From the NCBI RefSeq assembly GCF_900110655.1, contig NZ_FOEQ01000007.1, forward strand, positions 92,516 to 156,515: a stretch of 64,000 nucleotides of DNA. Reading direction: 5' to 3'. This document shows positions 37,287-45,838 of the stretch, piece after piece. Below the pieces are notes generated by a model that did not search any database, had not been told where the DNA came from, and saw only the letters and a list, made by a program, of their open reading frames with translations. The position numbers and the translations under genes are program-made. The stretch is from Pseudomonas soli. Lineage in GTDB: Bacteria > Pseudomonadota > Gammaproteobacteria > Pseudomonadales > Pseudomonadaceae. The first letter of the stretch is position 1, and every line of letters begins with the position of its first letter.

Positions 37287-38288
37287 ATGACCCTACGCAT
37301 CGCCATCAACGGATTCGGCCGCATCGGACGCAACGTCCTGCGCGCACTGTACACGCAGGGCTACCGCCAGGACCTGCAGGTCGTCGCCATCAACGACCTG
37401 GGCGACAGCGCGATGAATGCCCACCTGCTCAAGTACGACAGCGTCCACGGCACCTTCGATGCCACTGTCGAGGCCGACCACGAAAGCCTCACCGTCAATG
37501 GCGACCGTATCGCCGTCAGCGCCATCCGCAACCCTGCCGAGCTGCCCTGGAAAACCTTGGCCATCGATGTGGTGTTCGAATGCACCGGGCTGTTCACCGA
37601 ACGTGCCAAGGCCGCGGCGCACTTGAGCGCCGGGGCCGGCAAGGTGATCGTCAGCGCCCCGGCCAAGGGTGTCGACGCCACCGTGGTCTACGGGGTCAAC
37701 CACGATGTGCTGCGCGCCTCGCACCAGATCATCTCCAACGCCTCGTGCACCACCAACTGCCTGGCGCCGATTGCCCAGGTGCTGCACCGCGAGTTCGGCA
37801 TCGAGCAAGGCCTGATGACCACCATTCACGCCTATACCAACGATCAGGTCCTCACCGACGTCTACCACAGCGATCCGTATCGCGCCCGCTCGGCCACCCA
37901 ATCGATGATCCCGAGCAAGACCGGCGCTGCCGAAGCCGTGGGCCTGGTCCTGCCGGAACTGGCCGGCAAGCTCACCGGAATGGCCGTACGGGTGCCGGTG
38001 ATCAACGTGTCGCTGGTCGACCTCACGGTCAACCTGCAGCGCGAAACCAGCGCCGAAGAAGTCAACCAGCTGTTCCTCGAGGCCAGCCGTCATTCCCGGG
38101 TACTGGGCTACAACGCCCTGCCGCTGGTGTCGTGCGACTTCAACCACAACCCGCTGTCGTCGATCTTCGACGCCAACCACACCCGCGCCAACGGGCGGAT
38201 GCTCAAGGTGCTGGCCTGGTACGACAACGAGTGGGGCTTCTCCAACCGCATGCTGGACAATTGCCTGGCGTTGTTCAACGCGCGTTAA
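37287..38288 (+). CDS. gap: Glyceraldehyde-3-phosphate dehydrogenase
   Basis: Gap oxidises the glyceraldehyde 3-phosphate made by Eda. The ATG at 37287 (MTLRIAINGFGRIGRNVLRA) follows AGAGGTAATACC and is the family start. The 333-aa enzyme has the NAD-binding N-terminus, the catalytic SNASCTTNC with Cys154, and the phosphate-binding TGAAEAVGLVLPEL and SLVDLTVNL segments. It diverges from edd. The HexR-type sites in the 266-bp spacer fit the known HexR control of gap-1 in P. putida. Confidence 0.96.
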   Translation: MTLRIAINGFGRIGRNVLRALYTQGYRQDLQVVAINDLGDSAMNAHLLKYDSVHGTFDATVEADHESLTVNGDRIAVSAIRNPAELPWKTLAIDVVFECTGLFTERAKAAAHLSAGAGKVIVSAPAKGVDATVVYGVNHDVLRASHQIISNASCTTNCLAPIAQVLHREFGIEQGLMTTIHAYTNDQVLTDVYHSDPYRARSATQSMIPSKTGAAEAVGLVLPELAGKLTGMAVRVPVINVSLVDLTVNLQRETSAEEVNQLFLEASRHSRVLGYNALPLVSCDFNHNPLSSIFDANHTRANGRMLKVLAWYDNEWGFSNRMLDNCLALFNAR

Positions 38289-38386
38289 GGCAGGGTCAGG
38301 TCTTCAGAGTAAGGTCTTGTGGGAGTGGGCTGCTGCCACAAGCTTTACTCATTCGTGACATTTCCATGCTTGACCTTGGTCGGTGA

Positions 38387-38401
38387 TGATAAGCATTATC
38401 A
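38387..38401. promoter_or_regulatory. Fur box upstream of the haem-uptake sigma factor gene
   Basis: TGATAAGCATTATCA matches the 7-1-7 Fur pattern TGATAATnATTATCA with one mismatch and lies 27 bases before the sigma factor start, so it would repress the locus when iron is plentiful. Confidence 0.85.
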
Positions 38402-38428
38402 TTCATCCCAAAACGCCCAGGTTCCCCC

Positions 38429-38941
38429 GTGAGTCAGTCCCGGTTCAACTCAGTGTTCCTCACCCAGCGTCTCACCCTGCTGCGCACGCTGCAGCGCATG
38501 GTGGGCAACCCCAGCACTGCCGAGGACCTGCTGCAGGAAACCTATCTGCGGGTCACCCGCGCCCTGGGCGAGCGCCCGATCGAGCACCTGGAACCCTTCG
38601 TGTTCCAGACCGCCCGCAACCTTGCCCTGGACCACCTGCGCACGCGCCGGGTGCAAGCGCGCACCTTGGTGGACGACGTGCCCGAACAGGTCCTGCATAA
38701 CGTCGCAGCCCCTGCCGCGAGCAGCGAGGATGCCGCCCACGCCGAGCAACTGCTCAAGCACCTGAGCGTCAGCCTCGGCCAGTTGAGCGAACGCCAGCAG
38801 CGCATCTTCATCCTCAGCCGCCTGCACGGCGCCAGCTACCTGGAAATCGCCGAGCAGTTGAGCGTCTCGGCCAGCACCGTGCAGAAGGAGCTGAAACTGA
38901 TCATGGCCATCTGCATGGGCGTGGCCGATCGTCACCAGTGA
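38429..38941 (+). CDS. ECF sigma factor (FecI/HasI type) for haem uptake
   Basis: A 170-aa extracytoplasmic-function sigma factor with a GTG start at 38429. Region 2 is seen in AEDLLQETYLRVTRAL and VFQTARNLALDHLRTRR, region 4 in LSERQQRIFILSRLHG and the helix-turn-helix SYLEIAEQLSVSASTVQKEL. Such FecI-like factors are held by the adjacent FecR-like protein until the receptor binds its ligand, then transcribe the receptor gene. A Fur box precedes it. The context (TonB receptor, haem oxygenase) points to haem rather than a siderophore. Confidence 0.92.
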   Translation: MSQSRFNSVFLTQRLTLLRTLQRMVGNPSTAEDLLQETYLRVTRALGERPIEHLEPFVFQTARNLALDHLRTRRVQARTLVDDVPEQVLHNVAAPAASSEDAAHAEQLLKHLSVSLGQLSERQQRIFILSRLHGASYLEIAEQLSVSASTVQKELKLIMAICMGVADRHQ

Positions 38942-39034
38942 CGCGACCGCTCGCCGCTGGTCAGCGCAAAGCCCTTGCCATGGGCAAGTTCTGCACTGAT
39001 CATGCGCCAAAAATGCCCAATGCAAGGATCCGTC

Positions 39035-39997
39035 GTGACCGACCACCCCACCCCTCGCCCGTCACCCGCCGAGCCTGATGCCCGCGCCCGTGCACGCGAA
39101 GAGGCGCTGGACTGGTTGATCCGCCTGCAATGCGCCAGCGAAGACGACACCCGCGCTTTCGAGCACTGGCTGGGCGCCGAGCCGGAAAACGCCGAGGCCT
39201 ATGTCGAAGCCGAGGCGATGTGGAACGGCGCATCGCTGCGCCAGGTGGCCGGGCAACTGCAGCAACGGCGCAAGCGCTCGCTTGCCGGGCGCCTGCGCAG
39301 CCACTGGAAACCTTTGGCCACCGCCGCGGTGCTGCTGGTCGGGCTGTTCACGTTCGGCAACCTGCCGGTGCGCCTGCAGGCCGACCATCTGACCGTGGTC
39401 GGCGAGCGCCAGCGCCTGGAGCTGGACCACGGCGCCAAGGTGCTGCTCAACACCAATTCGGCCTTTGCCAGCGACGAGCGCGAAGGCCGCAAGGTCGCCC
39501 GGCTGTTGCAGGGCGAGGCGTACTTCCAGGTGTCCAACACCAGCCAGCCGCCGCTGGAAGTCCAGGCCGGCCCACTGCGCGCCAGCGTGCGCGACACCGA
39601 TTTCGCCGTACGCTACCTCGATGGCGAGGCCCAGGTGCGGGTACAACGCGGCGATGTCGACCTGCAGGCCGCGAGCGACCAACGCATCCGCCTGAGCGCC
39701 GGCGACAGCATCAGCGTCGGCCCCAAGGGCTTCGGCCAGCGCCAGCGCCCCGACATGAGCAAGGACCTGGCCTGGATCGAAGGCCGCCTGGTGTTCGAGA
39801 ACTGCCCGCTGAGCCAGGTGCTCGCGGAGGTCCGCCGCTACTACCCGGGCTGGATCATCAACCGCAACGCGCACCTGGAGCAGGTCGCGGTCACCGGCAA
39901 CTATCGCCTCGACCAGCCGCTGGAAACGCTGCGTGCCCTGGCCCACATCACCTCGGCGCAACTGCATGAATACCCAGCCGTGGTAATTCTTAACTGA
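39035..39997 (+). CDS. FecR-type anti-sigma factor/signal transducer
   Basis: A 320-aa inner membrane regulator. The GTG at 39035 is chosen because AAGGA lies six bases upstream; an in-frame ATG at 39020 is possible. The cytoplasmic N-terminus (about 1-90, DWLIRLQCASEDDTRAFEHW) binds the sigma factor, a membrane segment follows at about 93-110, and the periplasmic FecR domain covers about 115-210 (ERQRLELDHGAKVLLNTNS) with a C-terminal STN-contacting part. It relays the receptor's ligand-bound signal to the sigma factor. Confidence 0.92.
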   Translation: MTDHPTPRPSPAEPDARARAREEALDWLIRLQCASEDDTRAFEHWLGAEPENAEAYVEAEAMWNGASLRQVAGQLQQRRKRSLAGRLRSHWKPLATAAVLLVGLFTFGNLPVRLQADHLTVVGERQRLELDHGAKVLLNTNSAFASDEREGRKVARLLQGEAYFQVSNTSQPPLEVQAGPLRASVRDTDFAVRYLDGEAQVRVQRGDVDLQAASDQRIRLSAGDSISVGPKGFGQRQRPDMSKDLAWIEGRLVFENCPLSQVLAEVRRYYPGWIINRNAHLEQVAVTGNYRLDQPLETLRALAHITSAQLHEYPAVVILN

Positions 39998-40060
39998 CCT
40001 TGCAAGTTTTTTTACGCGATCGCCACACCTCGCCCGTCTCGTTATAGCCAATACGATTGA

Positions 40061-40080
40061 TTCTCGTTCGAAAACGAGAA
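40061..40080. promoter_or_regulatory. Dyad upstream of the haem receptor gene
   Basis: TTCTCGTT at 40061-40068 and AACGAGAA at 40073-40080 form a perfect 8-bp dyad with a 4-base centre, 42 bases before the receptor start. The left part with its flank, GATTGATTCTCGTT, partly resembles a Fur box. Its role is unknown. Confidence 0.5.
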
Positions 40081-40122
40081 CAAACACTGTTTATGACTCA
40101 CGCGCGACAGGGAGCGCTTTCG

Positions 40123-42711
40123 ATGCCCAAAGGTCAAACCCGCCCGTCCTCTTCTTCCCGCCGCTGCGGGCAATTGTCCCTGTTGACCTTGGCTTTGCTC
40201 GCCAGCGGCGCCTGCAGCCTGCCCGCGCTGGCCGTGGAACCGGCCCAGGCGAGTAGCCCGCGCATGGGCGATTACCGCTTCGCCATCGCCCAGCAACCGC
40301 TGGTCGAAGCCATCAATGCCTTCAGCCAGGTCACCGGCTGGCAGGTCGGCTTCAGTGCCGAGCTGGCCGACGGTGTGGCCTCGCCGGGCGTACAGGGATC
40401 GCTGGCCCCGGAAGCGGCGCTGCAGCGCCTGCTGCGCGGCACCGGCCTGGGCTACCGCAAGATCAGCAATGGCAACGTGGTGCTGGAACGCCAGGCCGCC
40501 GGCAACGCCATCGCCCTGCAGCAGGTGACCGTCAGCGCCACCCGCAGCGCCCAGGACGTCAGCCAGGTGCCGAGCACCGTCAGCGTGCAGACCCGCGAGC
40601 AACTGGACCGGCAGAACGTCAACGACATCAAGGAACTGGTGCGCTATGAGCCGGGTGTTTCCGTCGGTGGCGTCGGCCAGCGCAGCGGCCTGAATGGCTA
40701 CAACATTCGCGGCATCGACGGTGAACGTATCCTGACCCAGGTCGACGGCGTGTCGATCCCCGACAGTTTCTTCTATGGCCCCTACGCCCAGACCCAGCGC
40801 AACTATGTCGACCCGGAAATCGTCAAGCGCGTCGAGATCCTCCGCGGCCCGGCCTCGGTGCTGTACGGCAGCAACGCCATCGGCGGCGCGGTGAGCTACT
40901 ACACCCTCGATCCCGAGGACATCATCAAGCCGGGCAAGGATGTCGGCGCCCGTCTGAAGACCGGCTACAGCTCGGCCGACGAAAGCTGGCTGACCTCGGC
41001 TACCGTCGCCGGTCGCCAGGGCGATTTCGATGGCCTGCTGCACCTGAGCCAACGTAACGGCCATGAAACCGAATCGTATGGCGAACACGGCGGCACCGGC
41101 CTGAACCGCAGCAAGGCCAACCCGGAGGACGTGCGCACCACCAACGTCCTGGCCAAGCTTGGCTGGAACTACGCCGACGATGCCCGCTTCGGCTTCACCT
41201 ACGAGCACTACAAGGACGACCGCGACCAGAACATCCTCAGCGCCGTCGGAGGCCCCTTCATTCCGGGCCGCGGCGCCTCGAACATGTATCGGATGCGCCA
41301 GGGCGACGACACCGTTACCCGCGAGCGCTTTGGCATCAACCATGAGTTCGGCCTTGAAAGCCTGGTCGCCGACCACGTGAAATGGAGCCTGAACTACCAG
41401 ATCGCCAAGACCGACCAACGCACCGACGAGCTGTATTTCGCCAGTGGCCGCCAGGTGTTCCGCGATCGCCAGACCACCTACAAGGACCGCCAGTGGGTAT
41501 TCGACGCCCAGCTGGACAAGGCTTTCAGCCTGGGTGCCACCGACCACCTGCTGACCTACGGCACGACCCTCAAGCATGAAAAGATCACCGGTTCACGCAG
41601 CGGTACCGGCACCTGCCTCAACGTCGGCGGCAGCTGTACGGCGATCGGCCAGAATAGCCCCGGCGACGGCCAGGTACGGGTCAGCGACTTCCCCGACCCG
41701 ACGGTCAACACCTACAGCCTGTTCGCCCAGGACGAAATCCGCTGGAACAACTGGACCTTCCTGCCCGGCGCTCGGTACGACTACACCCGCATGGAACCGC
41801 AGATGACCAGCGAGTTCCTGCGCGGGGTCCAGGGTAACGGTGCAGCGCCTGGGGCCATCGACGACGCAGACAAGAAATGGCACCGCGTTTCGCCAAAATT
41901 CGGCGTGACCTATGCCTTCAACGACAACTACACCTGGTACGGCCAATACGCCGAGGGCTTCCGTACCCCGACCGCCAAGGCCATGTTCGGCCGCTTCGAC
42001 AACCCGACCCTGGGCTACAGCGTCCAACCCAACCCGGACCTCGAGCCAGAGAAGAGCAAGAGCTACGAAACCGGCCTGCGCGGTAACTTCGAGGCCGGCA
42101 ACTTCGATATCGCGGTGTTCTACAACAAGTACCGCGACTTCATCAACGAAGACGCCGTGCAGTCGGCCAACCTGGGTTCGACCTTCCAGGCCAACAACAT
42201 CAAGCACGCCACCATCAAGGGCGCGGAGTTCAAGGGCCGCCTCAACCTCGACCACTTCGGCGCTGCCCAGGGCCTGTACACCCAAGGCTCGCTGGCCTAT
42301 GCCCGCGGCCGCAACGATGACAACGGTCAGCCACTGAACAGCGTCAACCCGCTGACCGCGGTCCTCGGCCTGGGCTACGAGCAACAGAACTATGGGGGGC
42401 TGCTGAGCTGGACCCTGGTCAAGCGCAAGGACCGCGTCGACGACTCCACCTTCTTCGCCCCCGATGGCGCCAGCAAGCAGTTCCGCACGCCTGGCTACGG
42501 CGTGCTGGACCTGACCGGCTACTACAAAGTGACCGACGACATCACCGTCAACGCAGGCCTCTACAACCTGACCGACAAGAAGTACTGGCAGTGGGATGAC
42601 GTACGTGGCTACGACGCGCTTGGCGAAGCGGGAGTGACCCAGCCGGCCAATCTCGATCGCCTGACCATGCCGGGCCGCAACTTTGCCATCAACCTGGTGT
42701 GGGACATCTGA
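40123..42711 (+). CDS. TonB-dependent haem receptor with signalling domain
   Basis: An 862-aa outer membrane transporter. The ATG at 40123 follows AGGGAG by eight bases and opens a signal peptide (to about residue 37). An STN signalling domain covers about 50-122 (YRFAIAQQPLVEAINAFSQ), then the plug (about 135-245, with NGYNIRGIDGERILTQVDGV in it) and a 22-strand barrel ending in WDI. The haem-receptor hallmark FRTP (613-616) and NPDL (637-640) are present, but the segment between them has no histidine; Tyr632 is there instead. The STN domain matches the upstream sigma/FecR pair. No HasA-like haemophore gene is next to it. Confidence 0.9.
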   Translation: MPKGQTRPSSSSRRCGQLSLLTLALLASGACSLPALAVEPAQASSPRMGDYRFAIAQQPLVEAINAFSQVTGWQVGFSAELADGVASPGVQGSLAPEAALQRLLRGTGLGYRKISNGNVVLERQAAGNAIALQQVTVSATRSAQDVSQVPSTVSVQTREQLDRQNVNDIKELVRYEPGVSVGGVGQRSGLNGYNIRGIDGERILTQVDGVSIPDSFFYGPYAQTQRNYVDPEIVKRVEILRGPASVLYGSNAIGGAVSYYTLDPEDIIKPGKDVGARLKTGYSSADESWLTSATVAGRQGDFDGLLHLSQRNGHETESYGEHGGTGLNRSKANPEDVRTTNVLAKLGWNYADDARFGFTYEHYKDDRDQNILSAVGGPFIPGRGASNMYRMRQGDDTVTRERFGINHEFGLESLVADHVKWSLNYQIAKTDQRTDELYFASGRQVFRDRQTTYKDRQWVFDAQLDKAFSLGATDHLLTYGTTLKHEKITGSRSGTGTCLNVGGSCTAIGQNSPGDGQVRVSDFPDPTVNTYSLFAQDEIRWNNWTFLPGARYDYTRMEPQMTSEFLRGVQGNGAAPGAIDDADKKWHRVSPKFGVTYAFNDNYTWYGQYAEGFRTPTAKAMFGRFDNPTLGYSVQPNPDLEPEKSKSYETGLRGNFEAGNFDIAVFYNKYRDFINEDAVQSANLGSTFQANNIKHATIKGAEFKGRLNLDHFGAAQGLYTQGSLAYARGRNDDNGQPLNSVNPLTAVLGLGYEQQNYGGLLSWTLVKRKDRVDDSTFFAPDGASKQFRTPGYGVLDLTGYYKVTDDITVNAGLYNLTDKKYWQWDDVRGYDALGEAGVTQPANLDRLTMPGRNFAINLVWDI

Positions 42712-42724
42712 CGGGTTGAGATCG

Positions 42725-42795
42725 CCATCGCCGGACAAGCTCGTTCCCCCAGTTCCCGCGTGGGAGCGGGCTTGCCCGGCGCTGCATCGAGCCCT
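42725..42795. repeat. REP-type repeat between the haem receptor and haem oxygenase genes
   Basis: CGCCGGACAAGC and GCTTGCCCGGCG arms with one mismatch flank a GTGGGAGCGGG core, a P. putida-type REP pair. Confidence 0.7.
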
Positions 42796-42892
42796 GTGCG
42801 AATGATTTCACTTCGCAGGTGAGGTTTTTTTACTGTTCCGCGTCTTCTGTTTCGTCTTGTCACTAGACGCCCCATTTTCCAAGGATGCCCCC

Positions 42893-43498
42893 ATGACCGC
42901 CCCTTCCACCGAACGCGCCAACCTGCGCTCCCAGCGCCTGAACCAGGTCACCCATGCCCCGCACACCGAGCTGGACGCCCTGGTCAAGTCGCACAAGCCG
43001 TTCGACAGCCGCGAGAGCTTCGCCCGCTTCGTGGTCGCCCAGTACCTGTTCCAGTCCGAGTTGCAGGCGCTGTACACCGACCCGCAACTGATCGCCATCG
43101 TCCCCGACCTGGCCGAGCGCTGCCGCGCCGAGCAGGCCCGCCTCGACCTGGCCGACCTCGACACCGAAGTGCCCGCGCCCTTCGCCGGCGCCCTGGGCAA
43201 GCCAAGCCTGGGCGAAGCCCTGGGCTGGATCTTCGTCTCCGAAGGCTCCAAACTGGGCGCCGCATTCCTGATCAAGCGCGCCGTGGCCCTGGAACTGTCC
43301 GAAACCTTCGGTGCCCGTCACCTGGGCGAACCGGCCGGCGGTCGCGCCGAAGGCTGGAAACAGTTCACCCGCATCCTCGACAGCCTGGACCTGTCGCCCG
43401 AGGAAGACGCCGCCGCCGAACGTGGCGCGGTCGCCGCCTTCGAGCGCTTCACCGAGCTGCTCAAGCATGCCTATGCCGCCGACGCGGCGCTGGCCTGA
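42893..43498 (+). CDS. hemO: Haem oxygenase
   Basis: Opens the haem ring to release iron, CO and biliverdin in the cytoplasm. The ATG at 42893 with AAGGA seven bases upstream gives 201 aa (MTAPSTERANLRSQR). The proximal haem-ligand region is VTHAPHTELD (His21, His24; by comparison with P. aeruginosa PigA His24 is the probable ligand) and the distal helix region is FVSEGSKLGAAFL. It is the PigA/HemO type of Pseudomonas rather than HugZ. Located directly behind the haem receptor, it lets imported haem be used as iron. Confidence 0.92.
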   Translation: MTAPSTERANLRSQRLNQVTHAPHTELDALVKSHKPFDSRESFARFVVAQYLFQSELQALYTDPQLIAIVPDLAERCRAEQARLDLADLDTEVPAPFAGALGKPSLGEALGWIFVSEGSKLGAAFLIKRAVALELSETFGARHLGEPAGGRAEGWKQFTRILDSLDLSPEEDAAAERGAVAAFERFTELLKHAYAADAALA

Positions 43499-43547
43499 CA
43501 CGCTTTACCCGGCCGTCTGCGGGCGGCCGCACCGTTGCAGTGAGACC

Positions 43548-43961
43548 ATGACCCGAATCGCCCGCTCCAAAGTATCCCGCCTGCTGTATGCGATCCTGGC
43601 CTATGTGAGCCTGGGCATTGGCCTGGTCGCCATCGTCATTCCCGGGCTGCCCACCACCGAGTTCATCCTCCTCGCCGCCTGGGCCGCTACCCGCAGCTCG
43701 CCGCGGCTGTCCGCGTGGCTCGAGAACCACCGACTGTTCGGCCCGATCCTCTTCAATTGGCGCAACGGCAAGGTGATCCAGCGGCGCGCCAAGATCAGCG
43801 CCACTATCAGCATGTTGCTATGCGCAAGCCTCATGCTGATCGTCCTCGAGCACCACTGGCCCGTATTCCTTGCCATCGGCGGCATGGCGCTCGGCAACCT
43901 ATGGATCTGGTCACGCCCGGAACGGCCTGTTCCGCAAGGCAGCGTCGAATTGCAAAATTGA
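43548..43961 (+). CDS. DUF454 (YbaN-type) small membrane protein
   Basis: A 137-aa inner membrane protein of the DUF454 family, from the ATG at 43548 (MTRIARSKVSRLLYAIL). Hydrophobic segments lie near 12-32, 36-52, 86-102 and 105-120; the family signature IPGLPTTEFILLAAWAATRS is complete, followed by LENHRLFGPILFNWR. Function unknown. It follows the haem oxygenase gene by 49 bases, a pairing I also recall next to hemO in P. aeruginosa, so a role with haem or its products is a reasonable guess. Confidence 0.87.
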   Translation: MTRIARSKVSRLLYAILAYVSLGIGLVAIVIPGLPTTEFILLAAWAATRSSPRLSAWLENHRLFGPILFNWRNGKVIQRRAKISATISMLLCASLMLIVLEHHWPVFLAIGGMALGNLWIWSRPERPVPQGSVELQN

Positions 43962-43985
43962 TTCAATCGCGCCTGACATGAGCAG

Positions 43986-45413
43986 TCAGAGGCTAAGCAA
44001 GCCCGAATACAGCGCATACGCCGCCAACCCGGCGCCCACCAGCACCGCCGCGAAAATCAGCTTCTCCCATGCGGTGAACAGCACCTGCCCCTGCTCGCGC
44101 TTGGCCCGGGCGAACAGGATCACCCCCGGGGCATAGAGCAACGCCGACAGCAGGATGTACTTGAGCCCACCGGCATACAGCAACCACACCGCATATGACA
44201 GCGCGATCACGGCAACCAGCATGTCCTTGCGCCGCAACCCCGCCTGCCCCTGGTAGCTCTCGCCTCGCACGGTCAGCAACACCGCATAGGCCGCCGACCA
44301 GAAGTAAGGAACCAGGATCATCGACGACGCCAGGTAGATCAGGCTGGTATAGGTACCGGCGGAGAACAGTGTGATCAGCAAAAAGCCCTGAATCATCACG
44401 TTGGTCAGCCACAAGGCGTTGGCCGGCACATGGTTGGCGTTTTCTCGCGCCAGGAACCGCGGCATGGTCTTGTCACGGGCAGTGGCGAAGAGGATCTCGG
44501 CACACAACAGCGCCCACGACAGCAGCGCCCCGAGCAACGACACCGCCAGGCCGAGGCTGATCAGTAATGCGCCCCAGGGCCCGACGATGTGCTCCAGCAC
44601 CGACGCCAACGATGGATTCTGCAACCCGGCAAGTTCCGGCTGGGTCATGACCCCCAGCGACAACACGTTGACCAGCACCAGCAGCGCCAGCACGCCGAGA
44701 AAGCCGATCACCGTGGCCTTGCCCACATCAGTGCGACGCAGCGCTCGCCCCGAATAGACACTCGCACCTTCGATGCCGATGAACACGAACACCGTCACCA
44801 GCATCATGTTGCGGACCTGCTCGAGGACGCTGCCGAACTGCGGATTGCTCATCCCCCAGATGTCGCGGGTGAAAATATCGGCGCGAAAGGCGACAGCCGC
44901 GATGACGATGAATATCAGCAACGGCACGACCTTGGCCACAGTGGTCACCTGGTTGATGAAGGCCGCCTCCTTGATGCCACGCAGCACCAGGAAGTGCACC
45001 GCCCACAGCAGCAATGAAGCACAGCCGATGGCCATCGGCGTATTACCTTGGCCGAACACCGGGAAGTAGAAACCGAGGGTGCTGAACAGCAGCACGAAAT
45101 AGCCAACGTTGCCCAACCAGGCACTGATCCAGTAGCCCCAGGCCGAAGAAAAGCCCATGTAGTCGCCAAAACCGGCCTTGGCATAGGCGTACACCCCGGA
45201 GTCCAACTCAGGTTTGTGGTTGGCCAGGGTCTGGAACACAAAGGCCAATGCCAGCATGCCCACCGCGGTGATGCCCCAACCGATCAGCACTGCGCCGACA
45301 TCGGCGCGCGCCGCCATGTTTTGCGGCAACGAGAAGATCCCACCGCCGATCATCGAACCGACCACCAACGCGATCAGCGCGCCCAGGCGTAGCTTCTGTC
45401 CCGGTTCGCTCAT
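43986..45413 (-). CDS. arcD: Arginine/ornithine antiporter paralogue
   Basis: A 475-aa APC-family basic amino acid antiporter with about 13 membrane segments, opening LGALIALVVGSMIGGGIFSL, the substrate-binding start of the family. It is a close paralogue of the arcD in front of arcA: same length, and identical long stretches such as YAYAKAGFGDYMGFSSAWGY and ARENANHVPANALWLTN-like segments. It diverges from that copy over 425 bp and is outside the arcABC operon. It may exchange another pair (for example lysine or alanine), as second ArcD proteins do in some bacteria; this is not shown by sequence. Confidence 0.9.
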   Translation of the reverse strand: MSEPGQKLRLGALIALVVGSMIGGGIFSLPQNMAARADVGAVLIGWGITAVGMLALAFVFQTLANHKPELDSGVYAYAKAGFGDYMGFSSAWGYWISAWLGNVGYFVLLFSTLGFYFPVFGQGNTPMAIGCASLLLWAVHFLVLRGIKEAAFINQVTTVAKVVPLLIFIVIAAVAFRADIFTRDIWGMSNPQFGSVLEQVRNMMLVTVFVFIGIEGASVYSGRALRRTDVGKATVIGFLGVLALLVLVNVLSLGVMTQPELAGLQNPSLASVLEHIVGPWGALLISLGLAVSLLGALLSWALLCAEILFATARDKTMPRFLARENANHVPANALWLTNVMIQGFLLITLFSAGTYTSLIYLASSMILVPYFWSAAYAVLLTVRGESYQGQAGLRRKDMLVAVIALSYAVWLLYAGGLKYILLSALLYAPGVILFARAKREQGQVLFTAWEKLIFAAVLVGAGLAAYALYSGLLSL

Positions 45414-45838
45414 GGGGCTCCTCGTGCGCGGGTGCGCGTAAACGTATTTGGCAACATGAATGTTACAAGTTTCTTATTGAATCGAGCCATTAAAGCTATA
45501 GCACTCATAACCGGACTGTCTATAGCGCGGGGGAGTGAAAAGTGACAATTGCAAAGTATCTCACTCCCCACCTAAATACGTCGCTATTTACTGTGAAAAA
45601 TTTGCGAAAAGCCTAAAAGAGACTAACTTCATGGTTCGCAGGCAAAACGGAGCGTTTGCTCCAGAAGGACATGGAGGTGCCAGCGTACAAGGCCTGCAAC
45701 GAAGCTGTCGGCATCCTCCAGGAGACGCATGAAGGTTTTTTCTTACCTTCATGCTGGCATGAACTGATCTAAGTCAGCGAATGATCCAGGCGTCAGATTT
45801 ATTCTGAGGTCAACTTTCTCCTGGTACGGAGTCGATAA
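45414..45838. other. 425-bp spacer between the divergent arcD genes
   Basis: No convincing gene. It holds three inverted repeats (45530-45538 with 45561-45569; 45649-45653 with 45658-45662; 45728-45736 with 45747-45755), a GCTATAGC palindrome (45495-45502), an ANR/FNR-type half-dyad (45765-45778) and a -10-like TATTCT (45800-45805) for the rightward operon. Its base composition is more AT-rich than the flanking genes. Confidence 0.6.
45765..45778. promoter_or_regulatory. ANR/FNR-type box of the arcDABC promoter
   Basis: CTGATCTAAGTCAG resembles TTGAT-N4-ATCAA (seven of ten fixed bases). Its centre is about 41 bases upstream of the start site predicted from the TATTCT at 45800-45805, the standard class II activator position. 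ANR control of arcDABC is established in P. aeruginosa. Confidence 0.65.

Noticed and set aside
42857..42892. TTG start 12 codons upstream for haem oxygenase
   Set aside because: The ATG at 42893 has a good AAGGA ribosome site and matches the family start.
45535..45732. 65-codon ORF in the arcD-arcD spacer
   Set aside because: Codon use is unlike the flanking genes, there is no ribosome site, and it runs across two inverted repeats.
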